64,000 nt of DNA from Rhynchopus sp. YZ270_cl-10 (GCA_964035575.1 OZ037860.1:768689-832688); one strand, 5' to 3'; positions 35,266 to 45,750 are shown, counted from the first letter of the stretch. Numbers and translations are program-made. Notes: generated by a model not told the origin, from the letters alone.

Positions 35266-36786
35266 TGTTAGGTTTGTTTTGTGTGTACTGCAAATGATAT
35301 TTAAAGCTCAGAAAAGTTTTTTTTTTTGGTATACAAAGCCGCCGCCTTTACAAATCGTGTTCGTGCAGCATCACCCGCTTGGCTTTTGCGCAAATTGAGG
35401 ATTATAGGGCGTGCTCAGATTGAGTTTGTAATTTTGGTAATGTAGTGAGAAAAAGAAACACAAAAAAAAACCCCTCATTTTTTTTTTTTTCGGACGTCGG
35501 CGGACTGACCACCTTAGGAAAAAGAAGACTGGGATAGTGGGGGACGTGGAGGCAACACCGATAGGTTGTTTGGTGATCTGTTGGCTGCATGAAGCTACTG
35601 TGGCCATAAGGCTCACACCTTCGGAACAACAAGGCTCCTTGAAGTGCTACACCTGCCAGTCCATTCGGACTCGTAGACATCATGCCGACAAAGTGTTTTC
35701 ACTTCTCCAAAAAACAAAAGCAGCCTTAAGAAAAACGGCGACCATCCACGGCAAGATGGCCAGGCCTGCAAGCCGTCACCTCCCCTATCTCCGCTTCGTG
35801 GAGTACCGATACGTAACGAACGGGGATCAGTGGAACCCCCAGGATCAAATCCCAGGTGCGATACGGTGTTTTGGCTGTTGTGAAACCCAAGTACACACGA
35901 GAAAAAAGAACAAAGCTGCGCACAGCGCATCCATTTTGCAAAAAAACATACATAAACAAAATGGCAAAGGGCATGGGGTAATAAAACAGAGAACGCATTT
36001 TGCTTCGACGCACCATCTGTGGAAGCATCTTCTTTTTCGTTGTAAACTATCGCAAGAGTATTTTTTATGGGTATTTTTTCTTCAATTTCCTGAGCAAGAA
36101 ACAGAAGGATTTGTTGCCAATGTTGTACAAAAAACGAAAATAGTAGTTCTTGATGTGGGCACCTTCCTGACCCACAACGCTAGCCCGGATGAAGACACAA
36201 AATTTGACTTGAAGTGCAAAGCCCTCTCATGGCAGTGTGCCTTGGAAATAATGAACACGCCGTCTTTTGTTTAGTTGGTACAAGGTAAAAAAAACTGCGG
36301 AGTGCGCTGTATTGGTACAAAAAAACCCCCATGAACGGGATGGATGAGAATCACAAAACGTGGAGCAAAAAACAAAAAAAAAAAAATGAGAAAAAAAAAT
36401 GTGATTTCGTTAGTGTCTCTGCAACCGCAGGCGCACTGACAAAACCACAAAAAAAATAAAATAAAATCAACACCTGTCAATGACAAACACAGCAATACTA
36501 ACAAAACGACATACAAAACAAAAAACTCACCTTGTGCGCATTTTTTTGGGGGAAGAAATGGGGAACAGAGAACCTTTTTTTCCAAAAGAGGTTTCGAAAA
36601 AAAAAGCTAATCTCTTTAAGTTTAACAAAGGGAGAACAATCAGTTATAGCAAATTGGGATATATTTTTTTTAGCTTATTCGGTGGTTTTTTTTAAGTCGT
36701 TTCTTAGCACTTTCCCCCCCCTCCTCCCCTCCCTCCTTCAAACACATTTTAGCCCTTTTCCTCACCCATTTTTTTTCATTTTCCTC
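35266..36786. other. intergenic with one directional element
   Basis: An acceptor-like TTTGCAG lies 25 bp upstream of the DPY-30/paladin-like ATG. A 245-codon plus-strand frame at 35537-36274 has no protein-like features and overlaps the element at 36201. Otherwise AT-rich; nothing recognised. Confidence 0.45.
36201..36246 (-). repeat. directional hairpin element, TTCAAG subtype
   Basis: GACTTGAAGTGCAAAGCCCT then CTCATGGCAGTGTGCC; GCC/GGC stem around CTCTCAT. Closest to the copies at 44925 and 50976. Confidence 0.6.
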
Positions 36787-38250
36787 TCAACCCCTATGAG
36801 GCAATGAAAGCAATGGGACAGTTTCGGGTACGGGAGCGGATCGATGACAGTCGAGGAGGGTTCTTCGGTCTTTCCCGCCGAAGATGCGTTTTGCGTAGCG
36901 CTCGTCAAAGCCACGGAACCAGGTGGCGATGGACCAATGGTGGCTTGCCCAGAACTCTTCAGTTGACCCTTCTGCTTCATCTATGGGTATTTCAAGCCAC
37001 TCCAGCACACCACATGAGGTGCCTCCAAATATGAAGGTTGTTACCATCACCACGCCGTAGGTAGTCGATATCATGAGGCTTCTGCTCTTCTTGGACACCA
37101 CATCAAACGACAAAGCGAATGCCAACGCCCCACGAATCATCCCTGCCCACCACAGCAGTACGCTCTGTTTCCAGCCCACATCAATCCCAACCAACCGCAG
37201 CCCAGTAGTCAACACCGCTACAGTCACCCCCCTCGCGACCATCAAAATAATGACCGTTCCCAAAAGGAATTCGACACACCACGTTGCTTCGGGGTAGTTT
37301 ACAGCATAGTACCCTAGAGAAACAAACAGAAATGTTTCGCAAAAGAACGACAACGTCTCAAATGTGTTTTTTGAAGGTATTCTGGCCTCCTCTGACAGCG
37401 AGTAGACTGTGTAATGTGACATCATTACCCCGCAGACAAAGAGAGCTAGGATACCGCTGACTTCAAAAAGGGTGGCAAAATAGTTTGCGCAGTAGGCAAT
37501 GATAACGAGAAACGCGATTTCCCGTTTTGGGTCCATTTTAATACGTTTTGAGGCAAGAAATTTGAAGAAAACTGCGGACAAACCTCCAAAGAGAATTCCT
37601 ACTATAATCGATGCTATGAAAACATACACGAATATTGTAAGCAAATCGAATGCAGTACTTGCATTTAGCTGCGGCAATGCACCTAATGCACGCTCTTCAC
37701 TCTTTACCTTCAATTTTACTGTCGAAGAGACGGCACCAAATAGAACCAACGCGATAGCATCGTTAATGATACCTTCCCCTGCGAGCACTCCATATAGGTT
37801 TGGATAGTCCTTTGCTGACATAACACCTAATACCGCAACAGAGTCGGTAGCCGAGAGAATCGAAGCTAAAGAAAGAATTTCAATGTCATGAAGCAGAACG
37901 TCGCAGAGATGTGTAATGTACCGCAGAAGGTACGCTATCAAAGCGAAGTTGATGAGGGTCCCCACAAAGCCAAACAAAAGAATTACAGTAAGGTTTCGGA
38001 AGAAGTGTTTGTGGTGATTGCAATACCCCGCAGTAAAGATAATCGGGGGCAACAGCAGTTCAAAGAAGATCTGGTCGTTGAAGATAAACAGCTGCCGTGT
38101 TCTGTCTAGGACCGCTAAAATGGCGCCGATCAAAATCGTAATTCCCGCCTCCTGCACAAAACGCGGTTTTTTCACCTTCAACCAATGTCCTACCAAGATG
38201 CATGCTCCCAAAGAGAAGAATATCAGTCCGGTATCATTTTGTTGGGGCAT
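36787..38250 (-). CDS. Na+/H+ exchanger, CPA1/NHE family
   Basis: 487 residues, single exon. About 12 hydrophobic helices with the family landmarks: LLPPIIFTAGY at 66-76, ATDSVAVL at 134-141 (usually ATDPV), GEGIINDAIALVLF at 158-171 with the Asn163-Asp164 pair of electroneutral exchangers, and AGMIRGALAFAL at 369-380. It should swap Na+ for H+ across the plasma or an endomembrane, controlling pH and volume. The C-terminal regulatory tail is short, about 70 residues. The start at 38250 is chosen because an acceptor-like CCCACAG lies 4 bp upstream and because the upstream open frame runs into SSU rRNA-like sequence. Confidence 0.93.
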   Translation of the reverse strand: MPQQNDTGLIFFSLGACILVGHWLKVKKPRFVQEAGITILIGAILAVLDRTRQLFIFNDQIFFELLLPPIIFTAGYCNHHKHFFRNLTVILLFGFVGTLINFALIAYLLRYITHLCDVLLHDIEILSLASILSATDSVAVLGVMSAKDYPNLYGVLAGEGIINDAIALVLFGAVSSTVKLKVKSEERALGALPQLNASTAFDLLTIFVYVFIASIIVGILFGGLSAVFFKFLASKRIKMDPKREIAFLVIIAYCANYFATLFEVSGILALFVCGVMMSHYTVYSLSEEARIPSKNTFETLSFFCETFLFVSLGYYAVNYPEATWCVEFLLGTVIILMVARGVTVAVLTTGLRLVGIDVGWKQSVLLWWAGMIRGALAFALSFDVVSKKSRSLMISTTYGVVMVTTFIFGGTSCGVLEWLEIPIDEAEGSTEEFWASHHWSIATWFRGFDERYAKRIFGGKDRRTLLDCHRSAPVPETVPLLSLPHRG

Positions 38251-38319
38251 TTTCTGTGGGTTCCCCACCCAACCCCCTAGGTGTCGTAGTGGAGGGTGGT
38301 TTGAGGAAAATGGAGTAAA

Positions 38320-38352
38320 AAAAAGTGAAGTTGATAGTACAAAAGTGCGGAG
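38320..38352 (-). repeat. directional hairpin element upstream of the exchanger
   Basis: Plus AGTGAAGTTGATAGTACAAA; minus GTACTATCAACTTCAC then a T8 run. About 70 bp upstream of the exchanger ATG and beside the SSU-like fragment. Confidence 0.6.
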
Positions 38353-38396
38353 GAGGAGCTGATAGATCTGCAGATGCATATCTAGCAGTTCCTCAT

Positions 38397-38598
38397 GATG
38401 ATCCTGCCAGTAGTCATATACTTGTTTCAAGGATTAAGCCATGCAAGTCTCAGAGTAAATGGATTAACAGTGGATCTGCAGACGGCTTAAATCAGCTACA
38501 ATTCATGCGGGAAAGGTGCCTTACGGCGTCAAATAGAAATAACAATGGTAACTCCATTTGCTAATACTTCTCGGGTTACCGAACACCCGGAGTGTTGC
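38397..38598 (+). pseudogene. SSU (18S) rRNA 5-prime fragment, degenerate
   Basis: GATCCTGCCAGTAGTCATAT, then TTGTTTCAAGGATTAAGCCA and TGCAAGTCT, match the universal start of eukaryotic 18S rRNA. Later GGCTTAAATCAGCTACAATT and TGGTAACTCCATTTGCTAAT follow in the correct order. After about 180 nt it passes into TCGGGTTACCGAACACCCGG and AGTGTTGC, a motif shared with the element at 61701-61790. A partial, diverged copy, not a working rRNA gene. Confidence 0.75.
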
Positions 38599-38994
38599 AA
38601 ATTTAGAAGTTTCTGAGGAAATTGTAGAGAGAAATAAAGCCTTTTTTTTGGTTTTCTGTATTGGACAAAAGATCAACTATCAAAAAAGGTGAATGTTGAA
38701 AAAAAAAGGTAAAACAAAACCTTGAAAGATTGCACCTCGCTAAGGGGTGTCCCATCGTTCAAAAGGGGGGAAAAAGAAAGTACAAAACAATAGATTAAAC
38801 GGCAATTCTAATACAACACAAAGGAAAAAAAGCGGATGTCCAAACCGGCACCTCTTTCCTCCTTTTCTGGTAAGATCCCAAAGGGAATGACAAACAAGCA
38901 GGCCACAGCACGATACACTCATGGTGTGGTGCGACAAAAAAAAAAAAAGCTATAGTTCCCTCCTATTCCCCACCACTCTGAGGGGGTCACGTGG
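38599..38994. other. intergenic, nothing recognised
   Basis: AT-rich spacer between the SSU fragment and the final exon of the SH3-like-domain gene. Confidence 0.5.
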
Positions 38995-41900
38995 CTAATG
39001 TGCCAGAGCAAGTCCCTGTGGAAAGAAAAAGCAGTGTGTTGGTGAGGTGGCGAAAAGGTTAGGTTCATATTCAATGCGAGAGAAAAATCATGTGGAATGT
39101 ATAAAAGTGAAGTTCACATTGTGCAAGTGCTGGGGGGAATGGGGAGGGGGATAAAAAAATAGTAACTCTGATAGGGAAGTAAACGGAAAAAGGTTTTTTC
39201 GTTGATTGCACAATTACCCTGTTGGAGGGGGTGATTGGCGACCGTATCTGAGGAACTATTTCTCCTTTAAGCTACGCTTTGTAGGTATAATAACAAAAAA
39301 TCAAAAACATACCCTCAACTGCGTCCGCTTCTCGTTTATCTCTCGCAGGCGGGATTCAATGTCTGACTGCTGCGGAGCCTGTCAAGGAGAGTGTTCATAC
39401 AATAAAATATATGGGTCAATTTTTTAACCCCCCCCCTCAAAAGTTCCACGGCCATTTTTTCGGGTTCTACACCGTTTGAGCCCCCACAGGTGTACAGAAC
39501 CCCCCTGGAATCGGTTTTGAGCGACTTGTGGCGGTGTTTTGAGGCAAAGTGGCACTTTTTTTGCTATTTTCAGGCTATTTTTGGCCATTTTCAGGCTATT
39601 TTGGCCTGTTTTGGCCTATATTCACTGTATGACCGATTTTTCGGGTTTTATGAGGTTTGAACACCAACAGGTGCCACGAAACACCCCAGTACCGGTTTTG
39701 TGGGCCTCCTGTGGGGTTTTGGGGGTGAAATATACCGTTTACTCTATGTTCTGGGCCATATTGGGGTGTTTTTTGGCCATGTAGGCCTGGTATGTGCCCT
39801 ACAGTGCATAAGCCAAATTTGGGTGTTTTGAGGGGTAGAGGGTCATGGTGGTGCGTTCATGACTCGGTGGCGGCGACGCTTATTGCTCGCTGTTCTGGCC
39901 CTATTTCCCCAATTTCACCCCTCCCCGACCCTTTTCTGATGAAGATCTTTGACGTGCTCGGTCCCGTCGCAAATGTTCTTTGTGAATGTTCTTCATAAAA
40001 TAGGGGAGCGTCAGGGGGGTCAAAATAGCTATTTTTGACCAAAAAAACACCGATAAACACCAAGAAAAGTGTCGAATATGTCCGAAACAGGTCGGAATTG
40101 GTTCACAGCCCATTTTTGGGGTATATTTGGGCCAAAGGAGGCCTCCTGGCGTCAAAAAAATCGTGTTTTTTTGGTCAAAAATAGCTATTTTGACCCCCCT
40201 GACGCTCCCCTATTTTATGAAGAACATTCACAAAGAACATTTGCGACGGGACCGAGCACGTCAAAGATCTTCATCAGAAAAGGGTCGGGGAGGGGTGAAA
40301 TTGGGGAAATAGGGCCAGAACAGCGAGCAATAAGCGTCGCCGCCACCGAGTCATGAACGCACCACCATGACCCTCTACCCCTCAAAACACCCAAATTTGG
40401 CTTATGCACTGTAGGGCACATACCAGGCCTACATGGCCAAAAAACACCCCAATATGGCCCAGAACATAGAGTAAACGGTATATTTCACCCCCAAAACCCC
40501 ACAGGAGGCCCACAAAACCGGTACTGGGGTGTTTCGTGGCACCTGTTGGTGTTCAAACCTCATAAAACCCGAAAAATCGGTCATACAGTGAATATAGGCC
40601 AAAACAGGCCAAAATAGCCTGAAAATGGCCAAAAATAGCCTGAAAATAGCAAAAAAAGTGCCACTTTGCCTCAAAACACCGCCACAAGTCGCTCAAAACC
40701 GATTCCAGGGGGGTTCTGTACACCTGTGGGGGCTCAAACGGTGTAGAACCCGAAAAAATGGCCGTGGAACTTTTGAGGGGGGGGGTTAAAAAATTGACCC
40801 ATATGAAGACACAAAAAAGCAGACACAAAGAAGTTGAAAGAGCAAACGCCTCACCGTCCGCGACGAATAAAATAAAACCTCTAAGATGAACGTGCCCCTT
40901 GTACACATCTTTTAAATACAAATACAAAAAAGTTAACCGTGCAACGCCTCTGCGAACGCTCCACTTGGTCTGCCGCAGAGAGACCACATTGCCAACACAC
41001 GATACTGTGTACAAATATCACCCATAACATACCCTTCTCGGTGGGCTTGTAAACCGAGCCGTTGCACCTTTGCTGTTGAACGCGCCTGATGCGGAGGGGA
41101 AGGAGGCGAAGCTGTCCTGCTTTCCGCTGATGGAGCGGGGGCTGAACCCGCCGTCATGCTGCGGGGAGTGTGGGAAGGCACCTGCAGCTGCGACTGCTTG
41201 GCTGTAGGGGCTGGGCGGGCCTGGGGGACCGGGGGGGCTGTGGGAGACGATGTGCTCCTGGAGTGTGGGGTGGAGGTGCGACTCTGGGGTGGGGTGTGTG
41301 TATGCGAGGTCGAGCGCCTGCAGGGCGGCCTTTGTCTCTGGGAGGGGAAGCTGCCCCATGGCCTCCATGCCTTCGTAGCGGTCACGCAGCTGCCGTGATG
41401 GGATGCCCCCCGTCAGCCCCATGATACGAAGCTTCGAATCCCTCCCCTTCCCCATCACAGACAGCTGCGTCTGGTCCACACCCAACGCCGCTGCCACGTC
41501 GCGCTTCACTGTGCTCTCCAGCTGGTTGTAGTCTATCTGCGACAACGCCTTGTTCTGCCACACTGCGCTCACCGAAAGAGGCATCGGGAGTTCGCTGTAC
41601 TCAATATCTGCCGTGTCCAGTGTTGGTGTGTCAACAGCCTGCACCTCTGCCGGGCCAGCACCCACCACAACAACAGTGACCTCACCCTTGGTCGCATCGT
41701 AGTCGTTGATGAAGTCGCCACGAAGGGTGTACGCACCATCGCTGCCGCGCTCTGTGTCCAGGTGCAGACGCATCGTGCTGGTGTGCCCGACCGCCCATTC
41801 AATCAAGACCTCTGCAATACGCCACGTCTCGTTGTACTGCCCGCGGACAGGCTTCGGTGGCCCCCCCATCCCCACACGGACGTATTCACCACGAAGCTTT

Positions 41901-43459
41901 CCCTCCGGGTCCTGCCGTTGCACCTCAATGGTGTATGCGGAGTCGGTGTGCTGCGAGCAGTTCTTCGTCTCGACATGCCACGTGCCCACAAGGGAGACCG
42001 GGGCACCAGGGGAGGTGGGGCCTCGTGCAAAGGGGGGTGGTCTGCCCCCAGGGGTGGAGGCGTGGGTGACGAAGGAGCCCCTCTCCCTCTCCCTCTCTCG
42101 GTCGTGCAGGCTGGAGGTGCTGTGGTCGAAGAGCTGCTGCTCCTGTGCGGCCATGCTGGGGGTGTTGTTCGGCACGACAAAGTCCTGTCTAGGGTGGTCC
42201 GGCTGGGTGCGCACGCTGTGTGTGCTGGGGTGCTGCTGGAAGCCTTGCCGCTGGGAGGTGCTGCCCGAGAGCATCATGGTCTCTGCTTCGTGTGCGTACT
42301 GTGGTGGTGATGTTGGCATGTGGATCGCACTGCCCTGCTCGAGTGGTTGTTGGTGCATTGCCGAACGAACGCTGGTCCGATGCGACGGGATCTGTGTCTC
42401 CTGCTGGTGGCTCGCCTCCTGCACACTCGACATCGCACCCGACATTGCAGCCGACATCGCACCCACAGACACAGACACCTCCCTGCCCGCTTCAGACGCA
42501 GTGCTCCCTCTTGTGTGCGACGGCGACACCGAGATGGGCGTGTGGTGCGACACAGGGTTCGCAAACGACGCAGACTGCCGGTTGCTCTGCACCTCGCTGG
42601 GCCCCGAGCGCAGTGCGCTGACATGCGACACGGCTTCATGCTTCGCAGAGTGCTCGCTGTGTGCGAGCACCGGGCTTGCGAGCAGCGTCGCCTCGCCCGC
42701 CGCCACCCCCACCACACGCGACGGCGTCTGCGCAAGCTGCTGCTGGTCGACGTCGACGTTCATTGCGTACTGCACACGGATTGGCAGCACCATGTTCACC
42801 AACGACTCCGTCACATTAGAAGGCGTTGTCACTGGCACACCTCCGGACACCGCACCCGACATGGCCATATTCCCTACAGGCTGCATACCAGGTGTTCTTT
42901 GCGGTGTCATTGCTGGGCTTGTACTCATGACAGACATATGGTCGTTTCCGCTCATGGGTGCGACAATGGGCTCGCCTGTGTTTGCGGTGACAGACACCCA
43001 ACCGGAGGGTTCTGTGATGCGGGCACGTCTGCCGCGGACTTCGAGGACGGTGACCATGGCGCCTTGGGGGAGCTGTTGGAGGGCGGCGGAGGTGAGGGCT
43101 TCTTCTTCACGTACGATGGCACCGCCGCCACCGACTACGCACCACTTTGTGACTGCAGTGGGGTCGAGGAGGGCACCGGTGTCGGCCTGCTCCACAACGA
43201 TGTCTGCAGTCTCGACCCAGCAGTCCGTCTCAGGTGAGTAGTATCGCCACCGCGCCACATCGTGCGGCTGTGACGTCTCCACAGGGTCACAGCTCGCCAC
43301 CCACCCCACCCCCTCCGGCACGTCATCCAACGTCCCAATCACCCAGTACCCACGCGAGTCATACAAACGCATATGCCCCATCGACCATACCCGTTCCCCA
43401 ACCGGCTCATACCGCCCGCAATACGACGGCAGCGGTGGTGTGTTGACCTGTAGCGCCAT
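38995..43459 (-). CDS. unknown protein with SH3-like and Trp-rich domains
   Basis: Exon 1 43459-41033 (809 codons), exon 2 39378-39313 (APQQSDIESRLREINEKRTQ, coiled-coil-like), exon 3 39015-38995 (GLALAH, stop); joints phase 0, donors GTATGT; 837 residues. Residues 10-85 are Trp/Tyr-rich (RGYWVIGTL, VGWVAS). An SH3-like segment follows (LPQGAMVTVLEVRGRRARIT), then a long Ser/Gln/His-rich disordered region, a beta-rich segment from LVGTWHVETKNC, and a ferredoxin/SEA-like helix AALGVDQTQLSV. I recognise no named family. Intron 1 (1,654 nt) contains the palindrome at 39409-40804 and two hairpin elements; without the palindrome it would be about 258 nt. If exon 1 is not spliced it ends at 41018 (813 codons). 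Confidence 0.7.
39409..40804. mobile_element. 1.4 kb near-perfect palindrome (642-bp arms) in an intron
   Basis: Arms 39409-40050 and 40163-40804 are reverse complements with no difference found at the positions compared, around a 112-bp unique centre. The ends read TGGGTCAATTTTTTAACCCC and lie next to TA on both sides. The arms carry GGCCATTTTCAGGCTATTTT-like words and no protein motif; identical 81-codon frames in the two arms simply mirror each other. Arm identity implies a young insertion or active gene conversion. A foldback-type DNA element is the simplest reading. Confidence 0.8.
40831..40914 (-). repeat. two directional hairpin elements in tandem, same intron
   Basis: GAAGTTGAAAGAGCAAACGC then CTCACCGTCCGCGACG (40831-40866), followed by TAAGATGAACGTGCCCCTTG then TACACATCTT (40880-40912). 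They begin 26 bp after the palindrome end. Confidence 0.65.
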
Positions 43460-43556
43460 TTTTTATTTTTATTGTGTCTGAATAGGGTTGGGTGTTGTGA
43501 TATTCCAAATGGTTAAAAAATTACCCCTTTTTTTTAGTGTAAAAACAATTATGCCG

Positions 43557-44189
43557 CTATCGCATCAGAACCTCCCACACCGCGCCTCGCTCCTGGAAAG
43601 GCGCGAAGGCTGGGTGGGTTGGGAAGTGGGTGTTCACCACTTCGAGCGCTTTTACCAAATGACCGACCTCTGCGGTGGACAGGGCAGACAGGTCTACGTC
43701 TGGGGTGGGTGCTGCGGCTGGGGCAGACTCGACCTCTGGTGGCACAGGCGAGCCTGCTGCAAGCACCTTTGCGCCAAGCGAGATGTATTTCTGCTCTTCA
43801 TACCCATACTCTGCGGCACCCTTGAAGAGCGACATCGGCTTCTCAGGTGTGGGCGAGAGGGGTGTCGTCAGGGACGACAGCGCCTCCCTGCTGCGCTGCT
43901 TCCGCACACACCAACTCGACCGCGATTTGTCCTCCCAGGTACCCAACTTCGCCGCCTGCTCATTGCACGTATCCGCCTTGTACGCCCCACCCAACAGCTC
44001 CTTCGTCTGCACCCTCCGTACCCGTAGCCGTTCCTGCTGTCTCTCCTCCGTCGACATCTCCAAAAAAACGTTCATCTCCTCCTTGCTCACATCCAATGGC
44101 GATACATTCGACCACTTCTTCTTCCGTTCTGAATAGCAGATCTGCCCGCGTGGTGGCGGGTTAGGGGTGCTTCGTTCCTTGCGACGCAT
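43557..44189 (-). CDS. hypothetical protein, 210 residues
   Basis: Begins MRRKERSTPNPPPRGQICYS; the ATG at 44189 is preferred over an in-frame one nine codons upstream because an acceptor-like TTGCTAG lies about 9 bp before it. Basic N-terminus, a charged helical stretch (STEERQQERLRVRRVQTKEL), an Ala/Pro-rich linker, and a C-terminal segment (LSTAEVGHLVKALEVVNTHF) that may be a small helical domain. No family recognised. It is 97 bp downstream of the neighbouring gene's start, suggesting a shared transcript. Confidence 0.65.
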   Translation of the reverse strand: MRRKERSTPNPPPRGQICYSERKKKWSNVSPLDVSKEEMNVFLEMSTEERQQERLRVRRVQTKELLGGAYKADTCNEQAAKLGTWEDKSRSSWCVRKQRSREALSSLTTPLSPTPEKPMSLFKGAAEYGYEEQKYISLGAKVLAAGSPVPPEVESAPAAAPTPDVDLSALSTAEVGHLVKALEVVNTHFPTHPAFAPFQERGAVWEVLMR

Positions 44190-44570
44190 TGTGTGGCCTA
44201 GCAAAGCTTCCACCACAGGGGGATTGGCAGACCTCTGTGGAGCAGACCCTACCTATGGAGCCAGGGGATATAAAGCAAGAAGTGAAAAGTGTTAAGCAAC
44301 TGTAAGCAAACCTTGTGTGGGGTGAAATTCTGGTAGGTTATGTATGGGGAATAGGGGATGCCGCCACGACAAAAACAGGGCTTCAACGATCGAAGGAAAG
44401 ATGCTGTCAAAGCAGAGATGGGTTTTGTGTATATATCGGAGCCGACCAGGGATTATCCTATTCTGAAATGTTGTAGGGCGTCAAAAATGGCGTCAAAAAA
44501 AAAGGGGTGGGTGTCATTTTTTTAAATCAGAACCGACAGAATTAAGTTATGAAAAAAAAAGTGTATAATA

Positions 44571-44894
44571 TCAATCGGAGTCGCTGTCAGCTCCAAATTT
44601 GCTGAGGTCGCGGACTGCTTGGATGTCTTCTTCGGTTTGCTTGACGGACGCGCTCATCTCGTTGCCTTGCGATGGTGCCACTGCTACAGGATGCGACCCT
44701 GCACGGTATGCGCGAGGATGGCCTGCATCAGGGATACTCCCTGCTGGCTTCACCGGCGGTGCACCGGTCTCAGGCTGACCTCCGTTGAGTTTGTTCTCAA
44801 ACGCAGCAATATCGTCCTGCGCCTTCTGCGCCTCATTCACCTGTTCAAACTCATACGTTTCATTCAAACCTTTGTTCGAAGCTGCCTTCGACAT
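44571..44894 (-). CDS. hypothetical small acidic protein, 107 residues
   Basis: MSKAASNKGLNETYEFEQVN start, Gln/Glu-rich helix (NEAQKAQDDIAAFENKL), Pro/Gly-rich middle and an acidic end (KFGADSDSD). The ATG at 44894 is chosen because a textbook acceptor (TTTTATTTTTCTCAACAG) ends 25 bp upstream. The upstream in-frame Met lies in the noncoding pyrimidine tract and in the directional element. Function unknown. Confidence 0.65.
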   Translation of the reverse strand: MSKAASNKGLNETYEFEQVNEAQKAQDDIAAFENKLNGGQPETGAPPVKPAGSIPDAGHPRAYRAGSHPVAVAPSQGNEMSASVKQTEEDIQAVRDLSKFGADSDSD

Positions 44895-44924
44895 ATGTGC
44901 AAAATGTGTAAATGTATCTGTTGA

Positions 44925-44976
44925 GAAAAATAAAATTGACTTGAAATACAAACCCCTCTCGTGGCAGTGTACAGAG
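44925..44976 (-). repeat. directional hairpin element next to a splice acceptor
   Basis: Minus sense: TACACTGCCACGAGAGGGGT then TTGTATTTCAAGTCAATTTT and ATTTTTCTCAACAG. The element passes straight into the acceptor before the 44894 start codon. Confidence 0.7.
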
Positions 44977-45375
44977 AGCGCATATAATCAGAAACCCGAG
45001 AGACCCGAGAGCCCCGAGAAACCCGAGAAACGGAATATAAGAGGGAAGTAGCATGCACATAGCTCCTTGGATTTTTGTATCGTAGACTTCTTAGATCCGT
45101 CTTTTCGCCCTCAGATTTTTTTTTTTCTGAAATGTAAATTTTTAAACAGAGGCCATAGGAGGAAGGAAGGAGAAGGAAGGAGAAGTAAGGGGGAGGAGGA
45201 GGGGGGAGAGAGAGAAACACAAAGAGATAGATAGAGCTTCTGGAATTCGCGTGTTTTCTCATACCACTCTCTTCACTGTATTTCTTCACCCCCCCTTTTT
45301 TTTGCAGTGATTGTATTTTTTTTTTCCCTCCCGCATTCGTGAGGACAGGGGAGAGGCTTCGGTCGCAGATACAAA

Positions 45376-45424
45376 TAAAAAGAAAACTTGAAAAGGTGAA
45401 GTGTTCCTCTCGTGCACATCTTAA
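45376..45424 (-). repeat. directional hairpin element
   Basis: Minus sense GATGTGCACGAGAGGAACAC then TTCACCTTTTCAAGTTTTCT: close to the family consensus. Confidence 0.7.
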
Positions 45425-45493
45425 AAAGCAAAGGGAAAAAAGAATATAATTAACAAAAAAAAAAAAAAACGGGAGTTTTAGCCCACCCTTTCC

Positions 45494-45640
45494 TGTGGTC
45501 ATGGAAAGTCGGCATCCCGAGTGGTCGCTCATCAGATCTCACAAAGGGTGTAGGTTCATCTAGACAGCAGGACGGTGGCCATGGAAGTCGGCATCCGATA
45601 ATGAGAGTGTAACAACTCACCTGCCGAATGAATCCTCAAT
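45494..45640 (+). pseudogene. LSU (28S) rRNA fragment
   Basis: AGACAGCAGGACGGTGGCCA, TGGAAGTCGGCATCCGATAA and GTGTAACAACTCACCTGCCG with GAATGAA match a highly conserved eukaryotic LSU rRNA segment, in order. Just upstream (45494-45520) a part of it, TGGTCATGGAAAGTCGGCAT, is repeated. Only about 100 nt of LSU is present, so this is a displaced fragment. Confidence 0.85.
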
Positions 45641-45750
45641 GGATATCAACACATTCTAAAAACAGAACGGGTTGAACGCTACTTTTCATTGTTGAGGGTG
45701 GTTAAGGAGGGTCAACCGCCCTACAACCATAACATATATTGGGGATATTA

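Noticed and set aside
35537-36274. 245-codon plus-strand frame
   Set aside because: No domain, membrane helix or compositional sign of coding; it overlaps a noncoding element and opposes all genes.
38251-38430. N-terminal extension of the Na+/H+ exchanger frame
   Set aside because: The extension reads into an SSU rRNA-like fragment and a directional element, and an acceptor-like site lies between it and the chosen ATG.
39539-40674. Identical 81-codon frames on opposite strands
   Set aside because: They are mirror images in the two arms of the palindrome, with no protein-like features.
40933-41032. A 28-nt intron at the end of the SH3-like exon 1
   Set aside because: GTATGT and a CAG 28 nt later keep frame, but this is far shorter than the other introns, and a better acceptor with a clean phase-0 exon exists at 39378.
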